Counted from the first letter of the stretch, positions 54,211 to 63,742 are shown. The stretch is DNA of 64,000 nucleotides from Pseudomonas sp. ADAK18 (GCF_012935695.1 NZ_CP052859.1:785001-849000), one strand, 5' to 3'. Program-made: numbers and translations. Notes: generated from the sequence alone by a model not told the origin.

Positions 54211-56454
54211 ATGGTACAGGTGAGAGCACACCAGCCGATCAACACCGACGGCAGTATCAATCTCGAGGCATGGCTGGATCATGCCGTCAGTGTCGACCCG
54301 GCACTGGACCGTGAAGCCTTGAAAGCAGCCTGCGAGTTCGCTCGTGAGTCTGAGCAGCAAGACAATGCGGCCAAGAACCTGTGGGCCGAAGGCACCTCAA
54401 GCTTTCGCACAGGGTTGGAAATCGCCGAGATCCTCGCCGATCTCAAGCTCGATCAGGATTCGTTGATCGCGGCCGTGCTGTATCGCGGCGTGCGCGAAGG
54501 GCATATTGCGCTGCCCACCGTCAGCCAGCGGTTTGGCGCCGTGGTCGCCAAGTTGATTGATGGTGTGGCGCGCATGGCCGCCATCAGCGCCAGCCTCAGC
54601 CCGCGTCAGTCCATGGTGATGGGCACCCAGGGCCAAGTGGAAAACCTGCGCAAGATGCTGGTAGCGATGGTCGATGACGTGCGCGTTGCCCTGATCAAAC
54701 TGGCCGAGCGTACCTGCGCGATTCGTGCGGTAAAAACTGCCGACGACGAAAAGCGCAATCGCGTTGCCCGGGAAGTTTTCGATATCTACGCGCCGTTGGC
54801 CCACCGTCTGGGCATCGGTCATATCAAGTGGGAGCTGGAGGACCTGTCCTTCCGCTACCTCGAACCCGATCAATACAAACAGATCGCCACGCTGCTCCAC
54901 GAGCGGCGGCTGGACCGTGAGCGCTTTATCAGTGACGTGATGGGCCAGTTGCGCTCCGAGTTGCAGGCTACTGGCGTCGAGGCTGACATCAGTGGCCGGG
55001 CCAAGCACATCTATTCCATCTGGCGCAAAATGCAGCGCAAGGGTCTGGCCTTCAGCCAGATCTACGACGTACGCGCCGTGCGGGTGCTGGTGCCGGAAAT
55101 GCGCGATTGCTACACCGCGCTGGGCATCGTCCACACGCTGTGGCGGCACATTCCCAAGGAGTTCGACGACTACATCGCCAACCCCAAGGAAAACGGCTAT
55201 CGCTCGTTGCACACCGCAGTGATCGGCCCCGAGGGCAAAGTGCTGGAAGTGCAGATCCGCACCCACGCCATGCACGAAGAGGCTGAGCTGGGTGTGTGTG
55301 CTCACTGGCGCTACAAGGGCACCGACGTCAAGGCCGGCTCCAACCAGTACGAAGAGAAAATCTCCTGGTTGCGCCAGGTGCTGGAATGGCACGAAGAACT
55401 CGGCGATATCGGCGGCCTGGCCGAACAGTTGCGGGTGGATATCGAACCCGATCGGGTCTACATCTTCACCCCCGACGGTCACGCCATCGACCTGCCCAAG
55501 GGCGCCACGCCGTTGGACTTTGCGTACCGCGTGCACACCGAGATCGGCCACAACTGCCGTGGCGCCAAGATCAACGGGCGCATCGTGCCGCTCAACTACA
55601 GCCTGCAGACTGGTGAACAGGTCGAGATCATCACTAGCAAGCACGGTACGCCGAGCCGCGACTGGCTGAACCCGAACCTGGGCTACATCACCACATCCCG
55701 GGCGCGGGCGAAGATTGTCCATTGGTTCAAGTTGCAGGCGCGTGATCAAAACGTCGCGGCCGGCAAGACCTTGCTCGAGCGCGAGCTGGCACGTCTGGGG
55801 CTGCCGCAGGTCGACTTCGACAAGCTGGCCGAAAAGGCCAACATGAAGATCGCCGAAGACATGTTCGCCGCCCTCGGTGCCGGCGATTTGCGCCTGGCGC
55901 AGTTGGTCAACCTGGCCCAGCAGTTGGTGGAGCCGGAGCGTGGCAGCGAGCAGTTGGAACTGATCCCGCGCAAGGCCACGGGCTACAAACCGGGCAAACG
56001 TGGTGATATCCAGATCCAGGGCGTCGGCAACCTGATGACGCAAATGGCTGGCTGCTGCCAGCCGCTTCCGGGCGACGCAATCGTCGGTTACATCACCCAA
56101 GGCCGTGGGGTGAGCATTCACCGTCAGGATTGTGCCTCGGTGTTGCAGCTGGGCGGGCGTGAGCCGGAGCGGATCATCCAGGTCAGTTGGGGCCCGGTGC
56201 CGGTGCTCACCTATCCGGTGGACATCGTCATTCGCGCCTACGATCGCTCCGGTCTACTGCGGGATGTGTCGCAAGTGCTGCTCAATGAGCGGATCAACGT
56301 ATTGGCGGTCAATACACGCTCGAACAAGGAGGACAACACCGCGTTGATGTCCCTGACCATCGAGATTCCGGGGCTGGACGCGCTGGGACGGCTGCTGGGG
56401 CGTATTTCCCAGTTGCCGAACATCATTGAGACCCGGCGCAACCGGACGCCTTGA
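54211..56454 (+). CDS. relA: GTP pyrophosphokinase RelA ((p)ppGpp synthetase I)
   Basis: A 747-residue RelA, the ribosome-associated alarmone synthetase of the stringent response. The HD hydrolase region is degenerate (LIAAVLYRGVREGH, no HD pair). The synthetase domain shows IWRKMQRKGLAF, the EFDD motif (EXDD, RelA type) in KEFDDYIANPKENGYRSLHT, and EVQIRTHAMHEEAELG. TGS, zinc-finger-like (MAGCCQPLPGD) and C-terminal ACT domains follow. Start ATG at 54211 behind GGAAGGTAAG. Confidence 0.97.
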   Translation: MVQVRAHQPINTDGSINLEAWLDHAVSVDPALDREALKAACEFARESEQQDNAAKNLWAEGTSSFRTGLEIAEILADLKLDQDSLIAAVLYRGVREGHIALPTVSQRFGAVVAKLIDGVARMAAISASLSPRQSMVMGTQGQVENLRKMLVAMVDDVRVALIKLAERTCAIRAVKTADDEKRNRVAREVFDIYAPLAHRLGIGHIKWELEDLSFRYLEPDQYKQIATLLHERRLDRERFISDVMGQLRSELQATGVEADISGRAKHIYSIWRKMQRKGLAFSQIYDVRAVRVLVPEMRDCYTALGIVHTLWRHIPKEFDDYIANPKENGYRSLHTAVIGPEGKVLEVQIRTHAMHEEAELGVCAHWRYKGTDVKAGSNQYEEKISWLRQVLEWHEELGDIGGLAEQLRVDIEPDRVYIFTPDGHAIDLPKGATPLDFAYRVHTEIGHNCRGAKINGRIVPLNYSLQTGEQVEIITSKHGTPSRDWLNPNLGYITTSRARAKIVHWFKLQARDQNVAAGKTLLERELARLGLPQVDFDKLAEKANMKIAEDMFAALGAGDLRLAQLVNLAQQLVEPERGSEQLELIPRKATGYKPGKRGDIQIQGVGNLMTQMAGCCQPLPGDAIVGYITQGRGVSIHRQDCASVLQLGGREPERIIQVSWGPVPVLTYPVDIVIRAYDRSGLLRDVSQVLLNERINVLAVNTRSNKEDNTALMSLTIEIPGLDALGRLLGRISQLPNIIETRRNRTP

Positions 56455-56476
56455 GTAGTGGGATGAGCGCGCACTA

Positions 56477-56596
56477 GTGTGGGAACAGGCTTGTGTGGGA
56501 GCCGGGCTTGCCCGCGATGCAGGCGCCTCGGTGTATCAGATACACCGAGTCGATGCCGTCGCAGGCAAGCCAGCTCCCACAAGCCCGCTCCCACAT
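56477..56596. repeat. REPIN of the tgtgggagc type between relA and mazG
   Basis: Two inverted REP units (TGTGGGA at the left, TCCCACA at the right) surround a central hairpin CTCGGTGTATC/GATACACCGAG. Their arrangement is that of a REP doublet (REPIN). It lies in the relA-mazG gap and carries no gene. Confidence 0.85.
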
Positions 56597-56638
56597 TTGA
56601 GCTTCAGCGTTCCCATTTCAGCGGACAGAGATTGATTG

Positions 56639-57472
56639 ATGTATTCACTTGAAGACTTGCTGCACCTGATGAGCCGCCTGCGGGACCCGCAATACGGTTG
56701 CCCGTGGGACATCAAGCAAACCTACGCCACCATTGTTCCGCACACCCTGGAAGAAGCCTACGAAGTCGCCGATGCCATCGAGCGCGGGGATTTTGATCAC
56801 CTGCAAGGTGAGTTAGGCGACCTGTTGTTTCAGGTCGTGTATTACAGCCAACTGGCACGGGAAGAAGGGCGTTTCGAGTTTGCCGGGGTGATCGACAGCA
56901 TCACCCGCAAGCTGATTCGTCGTCACCCCCATGTGTTCCCGACGGGAGATCTGTACGCACCGCTGGATATCCCACAGTTAAGTGAAGAACAGGTCAAGGT
57001 ACGTTGGGAGGAGATCAAAGCTGAGGAGAGGGCAGAAAAGTCCGATACACCTGAGCAGTTATCCTTGCTCGACGATGTGCCCACAACCTTGCCCGCTTTG
57101 TCCCGCGCAGCCAAATTGCAAAAACGCGCAGGGCAAGTCGGTTTCGATTGGCCAGCGGCGTTGCCGGTAGTGGATAACGTGCGCGAAGAGCTGGATGAAG
57201 TACTTGAAGCCATGGCCGATAACGACCCGGCGGCTATCGCTGATGAAGTCGGTGACCTGCTGTTTGCGGCGGTCAACCTGGCTCGTCATCTCAAGGTTGA
57301 CCCGGAAACCGCCCTGCGCGGCGCCAATGCCAAATTCGAACGACGTTTCCGATTTATCGAACAGGCATTGCGCGAGACCCACCGTCCCATAGAAGATTGC
57401 ACCCTCGAAGAGTTGGACGCCCTGTGGGGCGAAGCCAAACGTCAGGAAAAGAATGTGTCCAGCTGCGGTTGA
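56639..57472 (+). CDS. mazG: nucleoside triphosphate pyrophosphohydrolase MazG
   Basis: A 277-residue protein with two tandem MazG domains, each with the acidic metal-binding helices. The first has LEEAYEVADAIE and LQGELGDLLFQVVYY, the second REELDEVLEAM and DEVGDLLFAAVNLAR. It hydrolyses nucleoside triphosphates and in E. coli lowers (p)ppGpp, so its place next to relA is functional. The ATG at 56639 is chosen over TTG at 56636; the ribosome site is weak (AGAG). Confidence 0.93.
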   Translation: MYSLEDLLHLMSRLRDPQYGCPWDIKQTYATIVPHTLEEAYEVADAIERGDFDHLQGELGDLLFQVVYYSQLAREEGRFEFAGVIDSITRKLIRRHPHVFPTGDLYAPLDIPQLSEEQVKVRWEEIKAEERAEKSDTPEQLSLLDDVPTTLPALSRAAKLQKRAGQVGFDWPAALPVVDNVREELDEVLEAMADNDPAAIADEVGDLLFAAVNLARHLKVDPETALRGANAKFERRFRFIEQALRETHRPIEDCTLEELDALWGEAKRQEKNVSSCG

Positions 57473-57497
57473 GCAGTTGCCTAAGTGAGTAAGCACC

Positions 57498-58043
57498 ATG
57501 AGCCTTTCCCTTCGCGACCAGTTGCTCAAAGCAGGTCTGGTCAATCAAAAGCAGGCCAAGCAGGTCGGCAAGGATAAACAGAAACAGCAGCGTCTGGTCC
57601 ATAAAGGCCAGGTCGAAGCTGATGACACCCAGGCGCGTCTGGCCATTGAGGCGCAGGCCGAGAAGGTCAAGCGTGACCAGGAACTGAACCGCCTGCAGCA
57701 GGAAAAGGCCGAGGCCAAAGCGCGCACAGCTCAGGTCAAGCAATTGATCGAAACCTCGCGCTTGCCGAAGTTGACCACCGAGGATTACTACAACTTCGTC
57801 GATGACAAGAAGGTCAAGCGCCTGTCGGTCAACACATTGATGCGCAATAAGCTGAGCAACGGCTCCCTGGCGATTGTCCATCACGGTGGCGGTTACGAAG
57901 TGATTCCGCGTGAGGCGGCGCTGAAGATTCAGGAGCGGGCGCCAGAGCGAATTGTCCAACTCAACATCCTGACCGAGAGCCAGGTGCCGGATGAGGATGA
58001 TCCGTATGCGGCCTACCAGATCCCTGATGATCTGATGTGGTAA
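57498..58043 (+). CDS. DUF2058 (YaiL-type) protein
   Basis: A 181-residue protein. It begins SLRDQLLKAGLVNQKQAKQ and has a long Lys/Glu/Gln-rich coiled coil (residues about 15-85). A compact C-terminal domain follows (YYNFVDDKKVKRLSVN ... SLAIVHHGGGYEVIPREAA). This is the DUF2058 family, of unknown nucleoprotein-associated function. It starts 25 bp after mazG and is probably co-transcribed. Confidence 0.88.
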   Translation: MSLSLRDQLLKAGLVNQKQAKQVGKDKQKQQRLVHKGQVEADDTQARLAIEAQAEKVKRDQELNRLQQEKAEAKARTAQVKQLIETSRLPKLTTEDYYNFVDDKKVKRLSVNTLMRNKLSNGSLAIVHHGGGYEVIPREAALKIQERAPERIVQLNILTESQVPDEDDPYAAYQIPDDLMW

Positions 58044-58051
58044 GGCAACAT

Positions 58052-58097
58052 TGTGGCGAGGGGGCTTGCCCCCGTTGGGTTGCGCAGCATCCCCAGT
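58052..58097. repeat. single REP unit (tgtggcgag type)
   Basis: TGTGGCGAGGGGGCTTGCC is followed by CCCGTTGGG and GCAGCATCCCCAG, which is one REP unit. Its relatives form the REPIN at 58612-58742. Confidence 0.75.
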
Positions 58098-58113
58098 AGG
58101 CCCATAAAACAAC

Positions 58114-58140
58114 AAACCCCGCTCAACGGCGGGGTTTTTG
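58114..58140. terminator. terminator after DUF2058 gene
   Basis: AACCCCGC and GCGGGGTT pair and are followed by TTTG, with an A-rich left side. It works for the plus-strand gene and possibly for the minus-strand gene at 58192. Confidence 0.85.
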
Positions 58141-58191
58141 TTTGCCGGTACCGCGGCTGCGTGGGCCGGGTACCAGCGGGATTTCAATGCT

Positions 58192-58380
58192 TCAGGAGCT
58201 TTGCGCCTGGCGTTTCATCTCTAGGGTTTCGAGCTCGCTTTTATAATTGTGGGCATCGATTTCGGAGTGAAACATACCTACCAGCAGGTCTTGTTGATGT
58301 ACATCCCAGATACGGATGCCATTGGCTACGCCTTCATGGGACATATGTGCATCGTCGCGTTCAGTTACTTTTACAGTCAT
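58192..58380 (-). CDS. small conserved protein, unknown function
   Basis: A 62-residue acidic/basic protein (MTVKVTERDDAHMSHEGVAN at the start, then RIWDVHQQDLLVGMF). GGAGC lies 8 nt before the ATG at 58380. The central Ile-Trp-Asp-Val and Leu-Val-Gly-Met-Phe strands suggest a small beta-sheet with a C-terminal helix. I do not recognise it. An AT-rich upstream region carries its promoter. Confidence 0.65.
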   Translation of the reverse strand: MTVKVTERDDAHMSHEGVANGIRIWDVHQQDLLVGMFHSEIDAHNYKSELETLEMKRQAQSS

Positions 58381-58579
58381 CTGCTTGCTCCAATCTCTGG
58401 TTGATCTGCGGCAAGGCGTCGCAGGCCTTTGTTATATGGTTTGTTAGCTTGCTAAGTAAATAAGCAAAAAGTGCAACAGACCTTTACTGAAATTGGAACA
58501 GTCCTTCAGCCCCCGAAAACCGCGACATTGCGTCGCAGGCGGTTGAGTTTTATGACAAAAGTTTCATGTTTGCGTCATT

Positions 58580-58611
58580 TGAGAGGAGAGGAGAGGAGAG
58601 GAGAGGAGAGG
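58580..58611. repeat. GAGAG pentanucleotide tandem repeat
   Basis: About six copies of GAGAG stand head to tail and abut the REPIN directly. Such short tandem repeats change copy number by slippage. It lies in non-coding DNA more than 180 bp from the nearest start codon. Confidence 0.9.
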
Positions 58612-58742
58612 CTGTGGCGAGCGGGCTTGCCCGCGTTGGGCTGCGTAGCAGCCCCAGTACCTTATTCCCAACCTGTTTGAATAGCGCGCGGTGCTTACTG
58701 GGGTCGCTTCGTGCCCCAACGCGGGCAAGCCCGCTCGCCACA
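58612..58742. repeat. REPIN (tgtggcgag type)
   Basis: Two inverted REP units: the left begins TGTGGCGAGCGGGCTTGCCC and the right ends with its inverse. The second stem pairs are GCGTAGCAGCCCC and GGGGTCGCTTCG. The 40-bp centre is unique. It is a full REP doublet, the form mobilised by RAYT transposases. Confidence 0.88.
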
Positions 58743-58748
58743 TGAGGC

Positions 58749-58778
58749 GAAAAAAAGCCCCGCATTCAGCGAGGCTCT
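58749..58778 (-). terminator. Rho-independent terminator after the DUF3108 gene
   Basis: On the minus strand AGCCTCGC pairs with GCGGGGCT and is followed by TTTTTTTCGCC. It lies 20 nt after the DUF3108 stop and ends the purM-purN-DUF3108 transcript. Confidence 0.88.
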
Positions 58779-58797
58779 CTATATCGATAGCGGTGGA

Positions 58798-59511
58798 TCA
58801 GCTGCCTTTGACAGCCTTGCCGTCCACAGTACCGTCTTGCAGCATGATGTTGTATTCCTTGCCGTCGGTTTCTACCTGACGCAGGGCAACCAGGATGCCG
58901 CCCCAGTCCTTGGCAAACCACATCTGGGTAATGCGCTTGGTTTGTGTCGGGTCACGCACACGCTCGACCTTGATGGCATCAATGGAGCCTGCCTTGGTCT
59001 GGACCTTTTCCGGGCCGATCACGCGGAAATCATAGGTGTCTGTATCGGTGCCTTCGGCCACCCGATAGCTCATGCTTTTCTTGCCAGCGGCGACATCACG
59101 CTGCAAAACCAACTGGTAGGTGGACTTGTCCAGCATCCCGCTTTCCAGTGGGAGGTTGACCGCGTCCTTGTTTTCAAAACCGGTGACCTTGTTGGCGGTC
59201 CAGTCGAAATCCAGGTTGATCTTCTTCGTCTTGCCCAGGCCACCTCGTTCGAAGGTGTAGCTCTGTGGCTGCAGGGCATTTTTGTCGAGACGGATGACGC
59301 TGGTCTCGGTCAGGCTGGCGATCATCATGGAAGCCTTGAAATTCAAGGTCCAGGTGCCGTTGTCATTCTTGGTCAGGCTGCGTTCGGCCGAACCACTCAT
59401 GGGCAACTGTTTCCAGTCGGCGGTGTAGCTGGCGGAGAACGGTTGAAGGTCTGCCGCTTGCACGGCAGGCAAGGCAAACAGCGCAAAAGCGAAGAGCAGG
59501 GCGCGACGCAT
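58798..59511 (-). CDS. DUF3108 periplasmic protein
   Basis: A 237-residue protein with a signal peptide (MRRALLFAFALFALPAVQA). The mature domain is beta-rich and reads like the DUF3108 family (PFSASYTADWKQLPMSGSAERSL, in part). Function unknown; envelope-located. It starts 8 bp after purN and is probably part of the purMN operon, as at PA0943-PA0945. Confidence 0.88.
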   Translation of the reverse strand: MRRALLFAFALFALPAVQAADLQPFSASYTADWKQLPMSGSAERSLTKNDNGTWTLNFKASMMIASLTETSVIRLDKNALQPQSYTFERGGLGKTKKINLDFDWTANKVTGFENKDAVNLPLESGMLDKSTYQLVLQRDVAAGKKSMSYRVAEGTDTDTYDFRVIGPEKVQTKAGSIDAIKVERVRDPTQTKRITQMWFAKDWGGILVALRQVETDGKEYNIMLQDGTVDGKAVKGS

Positions 59512-59519
59512 AAAATCTC

Positions 59520-60182
59520 CTAGGTTCGAATCAAGTGGCCGCTGGCCGCGAGTAACTGACCGTCCAATAATGCACCCTGTTCACTGAGAATCAACCGCTC
59601 CTCAGCGAACCAGCGAACAGCCAACGGGTAAATCCTGTGTTCCTGGGTATGAACCCGTTGCGCAAGCGTCTGCGCAGAGTCCGCAGACTCTACCGGAACT
59701 ACTGCCTGTACGACCAGAGGCCCGCCATCGAGTTCCTCGGTGACGAAGTGCACGCTGCAGCCGTGCTCCGCATCGCCGGCCTCAAGGGCGCGTTGGTGCG
59801 TATGTAACCCTTTGTATTTGGGCAGCAGGGAAGGGTGGATATTCAGCAGGCGCCCCTGGTAATGCCGCACGAAGTCAGCGCTGAGAATGCGCATGAAACC
59901 GGCCAGGACCACGAGCTTGGGGTTAAAGGCGTCGATCAGTTCGATCAAGGCTGTATCGAAGGCCTCGCGGCCTTCGAAAGCCTTGTGATCCAGGGAGCGG
60001 GTATCGATACCGGCGTCCCTGGCGCGTTGCAGGCCGTAGGCGTCGCTGCGGTTGGAAATCACCGCAGCGATGCGCACAGGGCTATCGCCCGTGCGCGTGC
60101 TGTCGATCAAGGCCTGCAAGTTACTGCCGGTGCCGGAGAGCAGCACCACGACATCACAGGTTGCGGGCATCCGCTCTTGCAT
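59520..60182 (-). CDS. purN: phosphoribosylglycinamide formyltransferase
   Basis: PurN (220 residues) transfers a formyl group from 10-formyl-tetrahydrofolate to GAR, step three of purine synthesis. Visible motifs are VVVLLSGTGSNLQALID and the active-site block NIHPSLLPKYKGLHTHQ with Asn/His, then HFVTEELDGGP (Asp). The ATG at 60182 overlaps the purM stop (TGATG), so it is coupled to purM; a TTG one codon upstream is less likely. A later Met (MPATCDVV) is also possible. Confidence 0.95.
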   Translation of the reverse strand: MQERMPATCDVVVLLSGTGSNLQALIDSTRTGDSPVRIAAVISNRSDAYGLQRARDAGIDTRSLDHKAFEGREAFDTALIELIDAFNPKLVVLAGFMRILSADFVRHYQGRLLNIHPSLLPKYKGLHTHQRALEAGDAEHGCSVHFVTEELDGGPLVVQAVVPVESADSAQTLAQRVHTQEHRIYPLAVRWFAEERLILSEQGALLDGQLLAASGHLIRT

Positions 60183-61240
60183 CAATGTGCCTTAAGGTTT
60201 TTCAGTTCAACCTGAGCTGCGCCTTCGGCGGCAGTTGCGATCTGGCCGATGACCCATGGCTGCTCGCCGGCTTCACGCAGGACGTTCAACGCGGTTTCAA
60301 CGTGCTCTTGAGCTACGCAGATCACCATGCCTACACCGCAGTTCAGCACGCGGTGCATTTCGGTTTCGTTGACGTTGCCTTTCTCTTGCAGCCAGTCGAA
60401 TACCGCCGGACGCTGCCAGCTGGCCACGTCGACAATTGCCTGGGCGCCTTTAGGCAGTACGCGTGGGATGTTGTCCAGCAGGCCGCCACCGGTGATGTGG
60501 GCCATAGCTTTGACGGCGCCGGTGTCTTTGATCAGCTTGAGCAACGGCTTGACGTAGATACGGGTCGGGGCCATCAGCAGATCGGTCAGTGGCTTGCCGT
60601 CGAGCTGGATGTTTTCGATGTCTGCACCGGACACTTCGATGATCTTGCGGATCAGCGAGTAGCCGTTGGAGTGCGGGCCGGACGATGGCAGGGCCAGCAG
60701 GGCGTCACCGGCAGCCACTTTGGAGCCGTCGATGATTTCGGATTTTTCCACAACGCCGACGCAGAAGCCGGCCAGGTCGTAATCTTCGCCTTCGTACATA
60801 CCTGGCATTTCAGCGGTTTCGCCGCCGACCAGGGAGCAACCGGACAGCTCACAGCCTGCGCCGATGCCTGTTACCACCTGGGTGGCGGTTTCGACGTTGA
60901 GCTTGCCGGTGGCGTAGTAGTCGAGGAAGAACAGTGGCTCGGCACCGCAGACCACTAGGTCGTTGACGCACATGGCGACCAGATCGATGCCGATGCTGTC
61001 GTGCTTGTTCAGGTTCAGTGCCAGGCGCAGCTTGGTGCCCACGCCGTCGGTGCCGGACACCAGGACAGGCTGCTTGTAACCGGCCGGGATTTCGCAGAGG
61101 GCGCCAAAACCGCCCAGGCCGCCCATGACTTCGGGGCGCGCAGTGCGCTTGGCGACGCTCTTGATGCGTTCGACCAATGCTTCACCGGCGTCGATGTCTA
61201 CACCGGCGTCCTTGTAGCTCAGGGAGGGTTGCTTGCTCAT
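60182..61240 (-). CDS. purM: phosphoribosylformylglycinamidine cyclo-ligase
   Basis: PurM (352 residues), the AIR synthetase of purine biosynthesis, ATP-dependent. Landmarks are [14 protein letters not shown] near the start, [24 protein letters not shown], and [13 protein letters not shown]. Full length. Its ATG at 61240 opens the minus-strand operon purM-purN-DUF3108. The 340-bp upstream gap to the DUF2066 gene holds both promoters. Confidence 0.97.
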   Translation of the reverse strand: MSKQPSLSYKDAGVDIDAGEALVERIKSVAKRTARPEVMGGLGGFGALCEIPAGYKQPVLVSGTDGVGTKLRLALNLNKHDSIGIDLVAMCVNDLVVCGAEPLFFLDYYATGKLNVETATQVVTGIGAGCELSGCSLVGGETAEMPGMYEGEDYDLAGFCVGVVEKSEIIDGSKVAAGDALLALPSSGPHSNGYSLIRKIIEVSGADIENIQLDGKPLTDLLMAPTRIYVKPLLKLIKDTGAVKAMAHITGGGLLDNIPRVLPKGAQAIVDVASWQRPAVFDWLQEKGNVNETEMHRVLNCGVGMVICVAQEHVETALNVLREAGEQPWVIGQIATAAEGAAQVELKNLKAH

Positions 61241-61581
61241 GATCCAGGCCTTTAGGGGGGATTCAGGGGTAACGACCGAATGGCGCGGGGCACTTGGAAA
61301 AATGCCCAGACGTTGCCGGTCTGCGAAGGCGCGCGATTTTATCAGGCTTGAGGGGCAGCGGCCATCCTCGGGCCGACGGGCAGGGGCATATGGTGTTAAA
61401 AAAAACGCTAATCGACGCGCTTCGAGGCTGTATTAAGGTATAGCCTTTAACCGGCTATCGTTATGACAGTACGAAAACTTACCAAGACCCTGTGAATGTT
61501 TTACTGCTTGCTGTGGTCACAGCCTTGCCAAGCGGTCTTCATTTGGTCTGTTCCAGCCGTTTTTTGTGTCGGGAATCTTCC
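61241..61581. promoter_or_regulatory. purM/DUF2066 divergent intergenic region
   Basis: The 341-bp gap carries the promoters of purM (minus) and the DUF2066 gene (plus). It has a T-rich A-rich stretch near 61399-61440 and no REP or gene that I can support. A long in-frame extension of the DUF2066 frame to 61492 has no ribosome site. Confidence 0.4.
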
Positions 61582-62625
61582 ATGCGTCTGTGTAAATTCT
61601 TCTTTGTGGGCTGTTTGTCATTGGTCAGCCTGGCGAGTCATGCCGAAACCCTCCATGGCCTTTATCAAGTATTGGAACCGGTCAGCGGCCAGTCTCCGGA
61701 TGAGCGCGCCCAAGCGACACAGCGCGCCCTGGAGACCCTGGTCATCCGCTTGACTGGTGACGCCAAGGCCGCTCAAGGCCCGGGCCTGGCGGAGATTCGC
61801 AAAGACCCGCAACAGATCATCAGCCAGTACGGTTATGACGCAGGGCCACCCGAAAGCCTGCAGGTGGATTTCGATCCGGTCAGCACCGATCGCGCCTTGC
61901 GCGGGGCGGGTTTGGCATTGTGGGGCAGTAATCGGCCGTCGATCCTTGGCTGGTGGCTGAATGACTCCACCGAGGGCAGCAGTCTGGTGGGTGATGGCCA
62001 AGCCATCGCCCAGCCGTTGCGGCGTGCAGCTCAGCACCGGGGTTTGCCGCTGCGCCTGCCCCTGGGCGATCTGGATGAGCAGATTGTTGCCACCGCGCCC
62101 AACCTTGAAAGCCCGGATGCGACGCCATTACGAGCGGCGTCCGAGCGTTATGGCGCTGATGCGTTGCTGGCGGTGCACGCCCGTGAAGATGGCGGCCAGT
62201 GGCAGGCCAAATGGCGACTGTGGTTGGGTGACAAAAGTGAGCAGGGCACCGCGCAGGCGGCTGATACCGCAGCTCTCGCCGATGCCGTATTGCTGGCAGT
62301 CAGCGAGCGCCTGGCACCGCGCTTTGCGGTCAAACCTGGGGTAAGCAGTGAACAATTGCTGGAAGTGCAGGGCATGAACCTGGAGCGCTACGCCGCTTTA
62401 GGCCGCTTGCTTGAGCCTTTTGGCGGGCACCCTTTGCGGGTGGATGGCAGTCGTATTGTCTACCGGGTCAATGGCAGTGCCGACCAGTTGCGTACGCAGT
62501 TGAGCCTAGCCAAATTGCAGGAGGTTCCGGCGGGTGAAACCCCGGCACCTGTGCAGCAACCCGCTGTAGACGGTGCGCAGCCAGCACCGGCAGAGCCGCA
62601 GGCGCAGTTACGTTTTCGCTGGTAA
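61582..62625 (+). CDS. DUF2066 periplasmic protein
   Basis: A 347-residue protein with a signal peptide (MRLCKFFFVGCLSLVSLASHA). The mature part contains the DUF2066 domain (ALETLVIRLTGDAKAAQGPGLAEIRKDPQQIISQYGYD in part) and a Pro/Ala-rich tail. Function unknown. The gene order purN-purM-DUF2066-hda is conserved in Pseudomonas. Start ATG at 61582, which puts the signal peptide at the N-terminus. Confidence 0.85.
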   Translation: MRLCKFFFVGCLSLVSLASHAETLHGLYQVLEPVSGQSPDERAQATQRALETLVIRLTGDAKAAQGPGLAEIRKDPQQIISQYGYDAGPPESLQVDFDPVSTDRALRGAGLALWGSNRPSILGWWLNDSTEGSSLVGDGQAIAQPLRRAAQHRGLPLRLPLGDLDEQIVATAPNLESPDATPLRAASERYGADALLAVHAREDGGQWQAKWRLWLGDKSEQGTAQAADTAALADAVLLAVSERLAPRFAVKPGVSSEQLLEVQGMNLERYAALGRLLEPFGGHPLRVDGSRIVYRVNGSADQLRTQLSLAKLQEVPAGETPAPVQQPAVDGAQPAPAEPQAQLRFRW

Positions 62626-62668
62626 ATGTTCTTCCTTATATAGCAGCAACTGAAAAATGGAGTGGGTT

Positions 62669-63742
62669 ATGGCGGATACGCGTCGTTGGGTGTGGCTTGG
62701 CGGGATCGTCCTGCTGTGTGTGTTTGTATTTTTGCTGCATTCGATCCTGACGCCGTTCCTGGTCGCCTTGTTGCTGGCCTATCTGTTCGATCCGGTGGTG
62801 GATCGCCTGGAGAAGGCTGGCCTGTCGCGGACGTGGGGCGTGGTGACGGTGTTTGCGCTGTTCACCCTGATCATCATGGCGCTGCTGCTGGTGTTGGTGC
62901 CGATGCTGGCCAAGCAGTTGTTTCGCCTTTATGAACTGGCGCCGCAAATGCTCGACTGGCTGCAGCACACTGCCATGCCTTGGGCCCAAACCAAGCTAGG
63001 CCTGGCTGATGGCTTCTGGAAGTTCGACAAGGTCAAGGCCGCCATCAGTGAGCATATGGGCCAGACCACGGACATTGTCAGCGTGGTGCTCAGCCAGGCC
63101 ACGGCGTCCAGCCTGGCGTTGATTGGCTGGTTGACTAACCTGGTGCTGATTCCGGTGGTGGCGTTCTACCTGCTGCGGGACTGGGACATCATGATGGCGA
63201 AGATCCGCAGTCTGCTGCCCCGTAACCGCGAAGAGCGCATCGTGTCTCTGGCCGAGGAGTGTCACGAAGTGCTTGGTGCTTTCGTCCGTGGTCAGTTGCT
63301 GGTGATGCTCGCCCTGGGGATCATCTATGCCGCTGGGCTGATGGCTATCGGCCTTGAGCTGGGGCTGTTGATTGGCCTGATTGCGGGCTTGGCAGCGATT
63401 GTGCCGTACATGGGCTTTGTCATCGGTATTGGCGCGGCGCTGGTGGCCGGGTTGTTCCAGTTTGGTGGCGACTTGTATCCGATGCTGGGGATTGTCGCGG
63501 TGTTTATGGTTGGCCAAGCCCTGGAGGGCATGGTGTTGACGCCGTTGCTGGTAGGGGATCGGATCGGCTTGCACCCCGTGGCGGTGATCTTTGCGATCCT
63601 GGCTGGCGGCGAGTTGTTCGGTTTTACCGGTATCTTGCTGGCGCTGCCGGTGGCGGCGGTGATCATGGTGCTGGTGCGCCATGTGCATGATTTGTATAAA
63701 GACTCGGATATCTACGCTGGCGTCGACGAGCCTGACTTATAA
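62669..63742 (+). CDS. AI-2E/PerM-family transporter
   Basis: A 357-residue membrane protein of the AI-2E (PerM, UPF0118) family with about seven to eight transmembrane helices. Typical are FLVALLLAYLFDPVVDRLEKAGLSR near the N-terminus and GQALEGMVLTPLLVGDRIGLHPVAVIFAILAGGELFGFTGILLALPVAA (in parts) near the end. Members move small molecules or ions; the substrate here is unknown. The ATG at 62669 has GGAG 6 nt upstream; the ATG at 62657 overlaps it. It is upstream of hda. Confidence 0.88.
   Translation: MADTRRWVWLGGIVLLCVFVFLLHSILTPFLVALLLAYLFDPVVDRLEKAGLSRTWGVVTVFALFTLIIMALLLVLVPMLAKQLFRLYELAPQMLDWLQHTAMPWAQTKLGLADGFWKFDKVKAAISEHMGQTTDIVSVVLSQATASSLALIGWLTNLVLIPVVAFYLLRDWDIMMAKIRSLLPRNREERIVSLAEECHEVLGAFVRGQLLVMLALGIIYAAGLMAIGLELGLLIGLIAGLAAIVPYMGFVIGIGAALVAGLFQFGGDLYPMLGIVAVFMVGQALEGMVLTPLLVGDRIGLHPVAVIFAILAGGELFGFTGILLALPVAAVIMVLVRHVHDLYKDSDIYAGVDEPDL

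Larger units (their letters stand above)
58381..58797. other. gap with tandem repeat, REPIN and terminator
   Basis: The gap first holds the AT-rich promoter of the minus-strand small gene (58381-58480), then a GAGAG tandem repeat, a REPIN and the minus-strand terminator of the DUF3108 gene, each listed separately. No coding sequence is seen. Confidence 0.6.

Noticed and set aside
54397..56121. Long open frame on the minus strand opposite relA
   Set aside because: Antisense shadow of relA with His/Gln/Val-rich translation and no recognisable domain.
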